Assembly: GCA_964554385.1 (NCBI GenBank) | Contig: CAZKOM010000002.1 | Location: forward strand, 12,718-76,717 | Source of the DNA: JAGKXC01 sp964554385 | GTDB taxonomy: Bacteria; Bacteroidota; Bacteroidia; NS11-12g; UBA955 | Direction: 5' to 3' | DNA length: 64,000 bases | Part shown: positions 44,312 to 52,305 of the stretch, piece after piece | Layout: each line of letters begins with the position of its first letter | Numbering within the stretch: position 1 is the stretch's first letter | Made by a program: the position numbers and the translations under genes | The notes under the pieces: model-generated | The model's input: the letters and a program-made list of their open reading frames with translations, nothing else | What the model was told of the DNA's origin: nothing | Databases searched by the model: none

Positions 44312-44319
44312 TATATTTG
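44312..44319 (+). promoter_or_regulatory. -7 element of the membrane protein gene (leaderless geometry)
   Basis: TATATTTG ends 4 nt before the ATG at 44324. No TTG box is seen upstream because that space is occupied by the divergent cca promoter. Confidence 0.55.
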
Positions 44320-44323
44320 TACC

Positions 44324-45877
44324 ATGAGCCCAACTAGAAATAAGGCTATTTGGCTGATTATATTCTTGTTTTTAATAAAAACAACTATCGTATTTGGGAG
44401 TGAAATGGATCATTCTGGCGATGGTTGGGGGTATGCCTGTGAGATATTAAAGCACAATTTCTTATCCGGTCATCATTTACTTTACAACATTACTGGTTTT
44501 ATTTGGCTACAATTATTTGCTTGGCTTCCAGCAAGTCCAATTAAATTATTAAGTTGGATGAATGTGGTTTTTAGTAGTGGAATCTTATTTGTCACCTACA
44601 TGATAATTAAGCGGATCACTAAGTCGGATACATTAATTCTTAGTATTTTATTGTTCCTAGCGAGTTGTTTTGGTTTTTATCGGTATAGCTTAGAAAATGA
44701 AACCTATATATTACCATTATTTTTTGGAATAATTTCAATTTATTATTTATACGATTTAAAAAGATCAAATTTATCTTGGATCGCTGCTAGTATCGCTTGT
44801 CTATACCATCAAATCTACATATTTTGGTTAATCCCGATATTGGTAATAAATATTCAAAAAACTCGTACTTTTAGATCATTTTGGTATTCTACTGCCCTGG
44901 TTTTAACGCCTTATTTCATCGCCTCGTATATTTTCAATTTAAATATTTATAACATTGTATTTCAAGATGTTAATAATGGACTAGTAAACAATCACTTCAA
45001 TATTAAAAATTTTCTTATTGGATGTATAAACCTGGTTCGTTCCATAATCGAGATTCATGGTAGAATTGGTATACTCACATTAAAAATTCCAGAATATACT
45101 ATTCTTGGAATCATACTGCTAACTGGTCTTATACTCGTACTCTTTAAATTAACTAAAAATACATTTTTAAACATTAAAAATAATTTCAATTCAATTACTA
45201 AATTACCAGAATTTTACATATTAATATCAACGATATTATTCTCATTTTACTCTAACGGAAATGCTGAGTTTATGGTTGCAATTCCATTTTTAATTGTATT
45301 TATCGCAATAAAACTATTTAAAAAACAACCTAACGATAAATTTAAATTTTATTTAATTTTATTTGGTATTATTAACATTTCCTGGAATACAATTTATTAT
45401 CTTATTCCTAATTGTAATGCCAATATCAATGTAAATACGCGAGGTAAATTAAAACTAATTTATTCAGTAATTCATCGCAAAGACAACACAAAATTTTTAT
45501 CTTCAACCGGTTACAATAAAATAACAAGTAAAAACGCCACTGATACGTTAAATGCATCGGATGCATTATTGGAATCAAACATGATGGACACTGTAGTTTT
45601 TATCAGTTCTGAAGCTGCTGGATTATACAATTGTTTCGATTATGATTTAATTTGGAAAAATCAAACGAAGACTACAGAGATAATATTTTTATACCCCGGT
45701 GATTCTAAATCGATAAAAAAACATCGCAACTTTACGATGTATACAGATTTAAATTCGGATAAGACAATAAACCGAGCTAGTTTAACAGAATATCAGAACA
45801 TTGTTAAGCAGGAAGTTATATTATTAGATTCTATTAAAAGTAAAACTACAATTTACAGAATTAGCAAAATCTTCTAA
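44324..45877 (+). CDS. Polytopic membrane protein, possible glycosyltransferase
   Basis: A 517-residue protein with about nine to eleven hydrophobic helices over residues 8-370 and a soluble C-terminal tail of about 130 residues. An acidic loop right after helix 1 (EMDHSGDGWGYACEI) is where GT39/GT87-like enzymes keep their catalytic acid, so a lipid-linked sugar transferase is possible, but I do not recognise a family. Its codons are markedly AT-rich (many Ile, Asn, Lys) relative to its neighbours, which may reflect weak constraint or transfer. It is divergent from cca, with both promoters packed in a 34-bp spacer. Confidence 0.7.
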   Translation: MSPTRNKAIWLIIFLFLIKTTIVFGSEMDHSGDGWGYACEILKHNFLSGHHLLYNITGFIWLQLFAWLPASPIKLLSWMNVVFSSGILFVTYMIIKRITKSDTLILSILLFLASCFGFYRYSLENETYILPLFFGIISIYYLYDLKRSNLSWIAASIACLYHQIYIFWLIPILVINIQKTRTFRSFWYSTALVLTPYFIASYIFNLNIYNIVFQDVNNGLVNNHFNIKNFLIGCINLVRSIIEIHGRIGILTLKIPEYTILGIILLTGLILVLFKLTKNTFLNIKNNFNSITKLPEFYILISTILFSFYSNGNAEFMVAIPFLIVFIAIKLFKKQPNDKFKFYLILFGIINISWNTIYYLIPNCNANINVNTRGKLKLIYSVIHRKDNTKFLSSTGYNKITSKNATDTLNASDALLESNMMDTVVFISSEAAGLYNCFDYDLIWKNQTKTTEIIFLYPGDSKSIKKHRNFTMYTDLNSDKTINRASLTEYQNIVKQEVILLDSIKSKTTIYRISKIF

Positions 45878-45902
45878 TCATAGACACTTTCAAATTGATT
45901 GA

Positions 45903-46619
45903 TTATTGGCTGCCTAAAATATTCAAAACTGGAGATAAATATTCGGCTGGATCTTCAATGTAGTGTATATTTCTATTCGATAAACGATAAACGGTCCCTC
46001 CAAATTTTTGTATAATTCGATAATCATGTGTAGCCATTAATACAGATGTCCCTTCTTTAGAAATTGATTTAAGCAAGTTCATAATCTCATCTGAAACTTC
46101 TGGATCTAAATTCCCAGTTGGTTCATCGGCTAAAATCACCTTAGGATTGTTCAATAAAGCCCTAGCGATTACCAAACGTTGTTGCTCTCCTCCACTGAGT
46201 TCTGCAGGTATCTTATAGTCTTTGGTTTGTAATCCTACTTTTTCTAATACTTGGTAGGCACGCTCTTTCATGTCGTGCTTATTCTTCCAACCCGTAGCTT
46301 TTAAGACAAAAAATAGATTTTCAAGTACATTTCTATCTGTTAATAACTGAAAATCTTGAAATACTATTCCTAATTTTCTGCGCAGGTACGGAATTTCTTT
46401 TTTAGTTAAACCTCGTAATTGGTAACTAGCTATAGTTGCATCACCAAAATGCAATGGCAATTCACCGTAAAGTGTTTTTAATAAAGATGATTTTCCTGAG
46501 CCCGTCCTTCCAATTAAAAAAACAAACTCACCTTCTGCAACTTTTAAATCAATGCTTTGTAAGACCTCAATTTGACCTTGAAGTATGGTTGCGCCAGCTA
46601 TATAAATTGGATATTCCAC
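45903..46619 (-). CDS. ftsE: Cell division ATP-binding protein FtsE (ABC-type ATPase)
   Basis: An ABC ATPase of 238 residues. Walker A GRTGSGKSSL, signature LSGGEQQR, Walker B VILADEPTG and the H-loop ATHDYRI are complete. The PYLRRKLGIVFQDFQLL segment is characteristic of FtsE, which with FtsX controls septal peptidoglycan hydrolases. No ftsX gene is adjacent; MacB/LolD-type ATPases are the alternative, but the FtsE-like Q-loop context favours this call. The start is a GTG at 46619, preceded at exactly 4 nt by a -7 element. It lies downstream of ung on the same strand but has its own promoter. Confidence 0.85.
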   Translation of the reverse strand: MEYPIYIAGATILQGQIEVLQSIDLKVAEGEFVFLIGRTGSGKSSLLKTLYGELPLHFGDATIASYQLRGLTKKEIPYLRRKLGIVFQDFQLLTDRNVLENLFFVLKATGWKNKHDMKERAYQVLEKVGLQTKDYKIPAELSGGEQQRLVIARALLNNPKVILADEPTGNLDPEVSDEIMNLLKSISKEGTSVLMATHDYRIIQKFGGTVYRLSNRNIHYIEDPAEYLSPVLNILGSQ

Positions 46620-46623
46620 AAAT

Positions 46624-46631
46624 CAAAAGTA
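46624..46631 (-). promoter_or_regulatory. -7 element of ftsE (leaderless geometry)
   Basis: TACTTTTG on the minus strand ends 4 nt before the GTG start of ftsE. Confidence 0.5.
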
Positions 46632-46704
46632 ATAGCGGTTCTATAACAATTGATATAATGATGTACACAGATGTTCTATTGTATAATAAGTTGAACTTTT
46701 TTCT

Positions 46705-47406
46705 TTAAAGTTCCCAATTAATTGGATCTATATTTTTCTCAATCAAATATTCGTTGGTTTTCGAAAAAATCCGTGATCCAAAAAAACCACGATACGCGGA
46801 CAAAGGACTTGGATGAACTGTAGTAATTATCGAATCAATACTAATTAAAGAATTGTATTTCAATTCATTGCAATAACTACCCATCAATATATAAACTAAA
46901 TCTTTTTTTGATTGAACCAAGGTAGACAATATCGATTCTGTAAACGATTTCCATCCTAATTTGATGTGTGAGTTGGGTTTTTTCTCTTCCACTGTTAACG
47001 TTAAGTTTAGTAGCAAGACCCCTTCTTTTGCCCATGGAGACAAATCTGTTTTTTTTAAAATCGAATTTGAAAGTCCCAAATCTGACACCAATTCTTTAAG
47101 AATGTTCTTTAACGAAGGCGGCGAATTCACCCCGGAATCAACACTAAATGCTAGGCCATTTGCTTGGCCAAATCCGTGATAAGGATCTTGACCTAATAAC
47201 ACACATTTTATGCTATTTACTGGAGTTAAATGAAAGGCTTTAAAAAGATTTTTACGTAATGGAAATATAGATTTTGATTGATATAATTCGTCAATCAACG
47301 GTCGAATTAATTCCCATTGTGAAATAGCATTAGAATTATATAAAAATTCAATCCAATCCATTGGCAACTCTGAATAATCTCCATCGGTACTATTAGATTG
47401 AACCAT
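46705..47406 (-). CDS. ung: Uracil-DNA glycosylase
   Basis: Family 1 UDG (233 residues) that excises uracil from DNA. Motif A LLGQDPYHG carries the catalytic Asp74, VLLLNLTLTV is the uracil-binding stretch, and HPSPLSAYRGFFGS near the C-terminus holds the catalytic histidine and the Leu intercalation loop. The variant LNLTLTV in place of the commoner LNAVLTV is conservative. It starts 5 bp after the SNF2 helicase gene stops, so the two are probably co-transcribed. Confidence 0.96.
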   Translation of the reverse strand: MVQSNSTDGDYSELPMDWIEFLYNSNAISQWELIRPLIDELYQSKSIFPLRKNLFKAFHLTPVNSIKCVLLGQDPYHGFGQANGLAFSVDSGVNSPPSLKNILKELVSDLGLSNSILKKTDLSPWAKEGVLLLNLTLTVEEKKPNSHIKLGWKSFTESILSTLVQSKKDLVYILMGSYCNELKYNSLISIDSIITTVHPSPLSAYRGFFGSRIFSKTNEYLIEKNIDPINWEL

Positions 47407-47411
47407 GAATT

Positions 47412-50300
47412 CTAATTTAACAGATCTTCCAATTCTTCCATATTTAAGGAAGCCAATATTGAATCTTCATCTGGAATTACACTTTCTGCTAAAGCTGCTT
47501 TTTTCGCTTGTAAAGCCAAAATCTTCTCCTCAATTGTATTTTTTGTAATGAACTTATAGGAGAAAACCGGTTTATCTTGTCCAATTCTATGCGCCCTGTC
47601 TTCGGCTTGTCTCATGGTAAAAGGATTCCACCATGGATCTGCTAAAAACACGTAGTCAGCTGCGGTTAAATTCAATCCGCTATTACCTGCTCTTAAACTT
47701 AATAAAAAGACCTTTTTTTCTGTCTGGTTCTGAAATTGTACAATTTGTGCTTGACGCTCTTTTTCGTCCATAGATCCATCTAAATAGCAGTAGTCGATAT
47801 TCTTTTCTTGCAAGGATTGCTCAAATATTTTTAAATATCCAACAAATTGCGAGAATAACAATATTTTATGTCCATTGGACAAAGCCCTATCCAACATTCG
47901 CATAATTTCATCATCTTTCCCACTGCTTCCATTGAATTCATCTTCCTTTAGCGATGGATTTAAAGCAATTTGCCGCAGATGCATCAATCCGTTGAATATT
48001 TTAAGTCTAGATTTTGAAATACCTACATCATTAACGTGTTGAAGAATTTCATTTCTATATTGACTTTTAACATTTTCATACAATTCTGCCTGATCCAAAC
48101 TCATTTCACAAAAATGTACTTTTTCGATTTTGGGCGGCAACTCTTGAACCACCTGCTTTTTAGTTCTCCGAAGCACGAAAGGATCAATAAGTTTTCTAAG
48201 ATTATCCGTTTTCTGAGGGTTCGCACCTTTTTCAATCGGCTTAATAAAATTCTTTTCAAAATAATTAAATGTACCAAGAAGTCCTGGATTCAAGAAATTC
48301 ATTTGACTCCAAATATCCAATAAGGTATTTTCAATGGGAGTTCCGGTTAGTGCTACTCTATAATTTGACTTTAATCGCAATAACGCTCTTGAGGTTTGAG
48401 AAGAAGGATTTTTAATAGCTTGACTTTCATCTAAAACAATAAGGTTAAACCTCATTGTCTCTAGCAATTCAATATCATTCCTCATAGTTCCATAACTCAT
48501 CACAATTAAATCTACGTCTTGAAACTGATTGATACTAATTTTACGATTAAACCCTGTGTATAATAGAACTTTTAACTCAGGAAAGAACTTATTTGCCTCA
48601 GATTGCCAGTTATAAAGGAGGGATTTAGGCGCAATTACGGCAGCTTTAACGAAATTGCCTTCCGTGTTTACTTTTTCATTGGCCTGTTTACAACTTTCAA
48701 CAATAATTGCTAGCGTTTGTAACGTTTTACCAAGTCCCATATCATCGGCTAACAGAGCTCCGAACCTTCGATCATGCATGAATCGCATCCATCGATACCC
48801 TTCTATTTGATAATCTCTGAACTCAGCTTTAAAACCTTCAGGAATTCCGTAATCAGGCATGGTGGTATTTGTCAATTGCTGCGCTAACTCTTTTATAGAT
48901 GGTGCATTTTCAAGATATTCATCCAAATAACTCAATAAGGAAACATGAATATTTCTTACCCTGTAAGCTTCATCGTGTATTTCGGATAAACTAACAATAG
49001 GCGAAAATCGGTTAAACCATTCTTTCGGTAATATTACAATTTCACCGTTTGGCAACAAATACTCCTGTTTCTTCTCTAATATATTCTTACGGAGTTTAAT
49101 AAAAGGAATTTCAAAATTTGATAGTTTTACTACGGCTTTAACATCAAACCAATCAATGCCATTTTGAACATTCACCAATAATTCAATATTTCCCAAATAA
49201 TAACGAGTAGTATTACTTTCTTGTTGAATAGTAAACCCGCCTCGATGTAGAGCTTCTCTATTTTCATTTAACCACCCAATAAAATCAGGAATATTGTCTA
49301 TTTCCGGCTGTACAAACAAACTACCTGTATGTTGTACTAATCCCAATTCATTTAAGTATTCTAATTTCTCTTTTTCAAAAGCATGGCTACGTCTGATTCG
49401 ATGAAAAATATAATCATTGTTGGCTATTTCTAATCGAACATTGACTTTTTTATTTACATGGTAAGGAAACGACCACGACCCATATTGCATGATAAGGGTC
49501 ACCGCGGGTTTGTCCCAATCGGAATTTATAGATAGTACGGCTTTTGCGTCTAATTGTTCTGTAACAATATCAAAACCCACCGCATATACATCGTTATTTT
49601 CCAATAAAGGTTTAACAAACTTATCCATATAGGATGCCTCCTGATGAGGATCAATATGTATAAATTTCCGAGTTAAAAAAGGTTTTATTTTCTTGCCATC
49701 TACGTAATTCGGGAAAAATAGCAACTTCTCAGCGGTCAACAACCAGGCAGGCTGATTTATTAGAATATTTGAGTCATTTTCATAGAAATTAACTTTTTCA
49801 CCACTTTGTTTAATGGTTATAAAATAATTAGTCCCCGTTTCATCTCTTCTAAAATGAAATAACACCGATGCAGGTTCTTCCATAAAGGTGATTGAATTTT
49901 CAGTAACATCCCCGGGTTTAGTAGAATAATACAGCGGAAAATCCTTAATTATTGTAAGTACTAGCAGTAATTGCTTCTCAATATAAGTTCTAATTACCGG
50001 CTCGATATCCTTGGTGAAGTGTTTTACAAAAAAATCTCTCGCCTTTACCGGCTTTGTAGATTTTATAAAATGTTTTATTATGTGATCTACTTCAAACGTT
50101 TCAATTATCGCAACGGCTTTCTTCTGGGCGTCATTTAATTTGAAATAATCTGCATTTTTTTCTCTAATTCTTTGATAGGTAAGCGAATGCTTTCCATTCT
50201 CTAACAATTGCACAGCATTGGCTTCCACCAAAATGCCGAAATAAGGATGTTTAACAAATGTAAAAACAACTTCAAACGGCTTAGAATTAACAACCTCCAT
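47412..50300 (-). CDS. SNF2/Swi2-family DNA helicase-like ATPase
   Basis: A 962-residue superfamily 2 ATPase. The N-terminal half (1-470) is an unassigned region of the type seen in bacterial SNF2 proteins. From about residue 490 come the motor motifs: Ia/Q region FRDYQIEGYRWM, Walker A LADDMGLGKTLQT, motif II VLDESQAIKNP, motif III LTGTPIEN, and in lobe 2 LLFSQFVGYL, SLRAGNSGLNLT and QAEDRAHRIGQ. Such proteins remodel DNA-protein complexes; a zinc-finger SWIM domain is not seen. The ATG at 50300 is used rather than the GTG at 50306. The ung gene follows at 5 bp, a pairing that hints at DNA repair. Confidence 0.9.
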   Translation of the reverse strand: MEVVNSKPFEVVFTFVKHPYFGILVEANAVQLLENGKHSLTYQRIREKNADYFKLNDAQKKAVAIIETFEVDHIIKHFIKSTKPVKARDFFVKHFTKDIEPVIRTYIEKQLLLVLTIIKDFPLYYSTKPGDVTENSITFMEEPASVLFHFRRDETGTNYFITIKQSGEKVNFYENDSNILINQPAWLLTAEKLLFFPNYVDGKKIKPFLTRKFIHIDPHQEASYMDKFVKPLLENNDVYAVGFDIVTEQLDAKAVLSINSDWDKPAVTLIMQYGSWSFPYHVNKKVNVRLEIANNDYIFHRIRRSHAFEKEKLEYLNELGLVQHTGSLFVQPEIDNIPDFIGWLNENREALHRGGFTIQQESNTTRYYLGNIELLVNVQNGIDWFDVKAVVKLSNFEIPFIKLRKNILEKKQEYLLPNGEIVILPKEWFNRFSPIVSLSEIHDEAYRVRNIHVSLLSYLDEYLENAPSIKELAQQLTNTTMPDYGIPEGFKAEFRDYQIEGYRWMRFMHDRRFGALLADDMGLGKTLQTLAIIVESCKQANEKVNTEGNFVKAAVIAPKSLLYNWQSEANKFFPELKVLLYTGFNRKISINQFQDVDLIVMSYGTMRNDIELLETMRFNLIVLDESQAIKNPSSQTSRALLRLKSNYRVALTGTPIENTLLDIWSQMNFLNPGLLGTFNYFEKNFIKPIEKGANPQKTDNLRKLIDPFVLRRTKKQVVQELPPKIEKVHFCEMSLDQAELYENVKSQYRNEILQHVNDVGISKSRLKIFNGLMHLRQIALNPSLKEDEFNGSSGKDDEIMRMLDRALSNGHKILLFSQFVGYLKIFEQSLQEKNIDYCYLDGSMDEKERQAQIVQFQNQTEKKVFLLSLRAGNSGLNLTAADYVFLADPWWNPFTMRQAEDRAHRIGQDKPVFSYKFITKNTIEEKILALQAKKAALAESVIPDEDSILASLNMEELEDLLN

Positions 50301-50375
50301 TATCACTCAAGTTCAAAACAATGGGAAAACTAAGCAAGAAACCTGAATCCGACAACCTTTTATTGGTAAAGATGA

Positions 50376-50383
50376 TAAATTTG
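50376..50383 (+). promoter_or_regulatory. -7 element of the fRMsr-MFS pair
   Basis: TAAATTTG, 21 nt before the ATG at 50405; no TTG at the usual distance. Confidence 0.4.
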
Positions 50384-50404
50384 TAAAGGTATCTTTACGA
50401 AATT

Positions 50405-50896
50405 ATGTCTACTTTGATTCAAACCGATTATTCTAAATTGTCAAAAACAGAAAAATATGAACTATTTCAAACGGCTTGGCCCAACTTATGGGACACTAAT
50501 TTGAGAATAGAATCAAATTTATGTAATTGCTACGCATTAATGCGACAGATATTTCAGTGGTGGTGGGTTGGAAACTACTGGGTAAAGGGTGATAATTTGG
50601 AATTAGGGGTTTTTCAAGGTGATCCTGCATGCACTCAAATTGGCTTTGGAAAGGGCGTTTGTGGAAATAGTTGGGAAAAGCAAAAAACGATACTAGTTCC
50701 AAACGTGCACGAATTTCCTGGCCATATTGCCTGCAGCTCGTTATCGAACAGTGAAATCGTAGTCCCCATATTCAATAACTCATCTCAAGTAATTGGTGTT
50801 TTAGATATTGATAGTACGGAATTTAATGACTTTAATGAAATTGATAAAGAACAATTGGAGATTTTTTGCAGTAAATTGGCCGAAATACTTTCATGA
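50405..50896 (+). CDS. msrC: Free methionine-(R)-sulfoxide reductase (GAF domain)
   Basis: A 163-residue single GAF-domain enzyme that reduces free Met-R-sulfoxide. Three cysteines fall at residues 76, 86 and 110, with the same 10- and 24-residue spacing as the catalytic and resolving cysteines of E. coli fRMsr. The motifs FGKGVCG, VHEFPGHIAC and SEIVVPIF are characteristic. The stop overlaps the start of an MFS transporter by 4 bp (ATGA), so the two are translationally coupled. The symbol follows E. coli usage. Confidence 0.92.
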   Translation: MSTLIQTDYSKLSKTEKYELFQTAWPNLWDTNLRIESNLCNCYALMRQIFQWWWVGNYWVKGDNLELGVFQGDPACTQIGFGKGVCGNSWEKQKTILVPNVHEFPGHIACSSLSNSEIVVPIFNNSSQVIGVLDIDSTEFNDFNEIDKEQLEIFCSKLAEILS

Positions 50897-52242
50897 ATAT
50901 CGCTTCGACTTCCCCTAAAAAGAACATTACGCTATTACTGATAGTAGCGTCTATGGGTTATTTCGTGGATATCTACGATTTAATTTTATTTAATATCATA
51001 AAAAAAGATAGTTTAAGCGCACTAAATATTCCATTTGAAAAATACGAAACCGTATTATTTCGATGGCAGATGGCGGGAATGCTAATTGGTGGATTAATTT
51101 GGGGGATTTGGGGCGACGTTAAAGGAAGAGTAAGTGTATTATTTGGAAGTATTCTGTTATATTCCGTATCCAATATAGCAAATGCATTTGTAGAAACAGT
51201 AGAAGCCTACAAATTTTGGCGATTAATGGCTGGTATAGGTTTAGCAGGAGAATTAGGAGCGGCGATTACATTAGTAAGCGAAATAATGCCTACTAAAAAA
51301 CGTGGAATTGGCACAATGATTATTGTAACATTTGGGGCACTTGGTGCTGTATTTGCATTTATAATCAATAAGAACGGTGCTGCCATTACAAACATGTTAA
51401 GCAGTGTATTTAACAGACCATTCCAAAATTGGCAAACTGCTTATATTGTTGGTGGCGTAATGGGATTACTGTTACTTCTAATGCGAGCTGGAACCTTTGA
51501 AAGCGGATTATTCGAAGAGGCTTTAAAAAATGAAAATGCAGAAAAAGGGAACTTCTTTTGGTTGTTAAAAAAGCAAAATTTAAAAAAATATGTTGCCTGT
51601 ATTACCATTGGCTTACCCGTTTGGTTTGTCATTGGAATTCTAATTGCACTCTCCCACCGATTATTCCCAGAAATCATTGGAGCTATAGGTACTCACAACT
51701 CTACGCATCCGATAAAAGATCAACTAAATATTGTTTCTACACCAGAGATGGTAATGTGGAGTTATGTAGGATTAAGTTTTGGTGATATTTTGTCTGGAGG
51801 CTTAAGTCAACTTTTTCAAAGTCGAAAAAAAGTGATTTACCTGAACCTAATTGGAATAATATTCTTTACAATTTTATTTTTATTTGGACCCACTTACAGC
51901 AGTACTGGATATAAATGGATTGCTGTTTTACTTGGAACTGTAACCGGTTATTGGGCTGTTTTTGTTACAAATGCCAGCGAACAATTTGGAACCAATATTC
52001 GATCAACCGTTGCGGCTACAGTGCCAAACTTTGTACGAGGTGGAGTTTTACTCATTACTGGCGGATTTGAATTAATTGCTGATTTCTTCAAAGCCAATTC
52101 AGGATTTTGGAGCAATTGTCCGTATACATGGTCATCATGCATTATTGGAGCCATCTGTATTTCATTGGCTTGGTGGGGAACCAAAACCGTGGAAGAATCA
52201 TTCCATAAAAATCTTGATTATTACGAAAATAAGCCACACTAA
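50893..52242 (+). CDS. MFS transporter
   Basis: Major facilitator superfamily protein of 449 residues with about twelve helices. The signature loop between helices 2 and 3 reads GGLIWGIWGDVKGRVSVL (G-x-x-x-D-x-x-G-R), and helix 4 has RLMAGIGLAGELGAAITL, as in metabolite:H+ symporters and sugar/organic-acid carriers. EIMPTKKRGIG is the loop after helix 4. The substrate is unknown. It overlaps the fRMsr gene by 4 bp, an unusual partner that may point to a methionine-related or oxidised substrate (inference only). Confidence 0.88.
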   Translation: MNIASTSPKKNITLLLIVASMGYFVDIYDLILFNIIKKDSLSALNIPFEKYETVLFRWQMAGMLIGGLIWGIWGDVKGRVSVLFGSILLYSVSNIANAFVETVEAYKFWRLMAGIGLAGELGAAITLVSEIMPTKKRGIGTMIIVTFGALGAVFAFIINKNGAAITNMLSSVFNRPFQNWQTAYIVGGVMGLLLLLMRAGTFESGLFEEALKNENAEKGNFFWLLKKQNLKKYVACITIGLPVWFVIGILIALSHRLFPEIIGAIGTHNSTHPIKDQLNIVSTPEMVMWSYVGLSFGDILSGGLSQLFQSRKKVIYLNLIGIIFFTILFLFGPTYSSTGYKWIAVLLGTVTGYWAVFVTNASEQFGTNIRSTVAATVPNFVRGGVLLITGGFELIADFFKANSGFWSNCPYTWSSCIIGAICISLAWWGTKTVEESFHKNLDYYENKPH

Positions 52243-52286
52243 TTAACCATTTATCAACTTCGGATGATTTAGCCAACGCGAAGAGG

Positions 52287-52294
52287 TATCTTTG
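52287..52294 (+). promoter_or_regulatory. -7 element upstream of rnr
   Basis: TATCTTTG, 11 nt before the TTG start at 52306. A second match, TAACTTTG (52301-52308), overlaps the start codon. No TTG -33 box is obvious for either. Confidence 0.4.
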
Positions 52295-52305
52295 ATTGAA
52301 TAACT

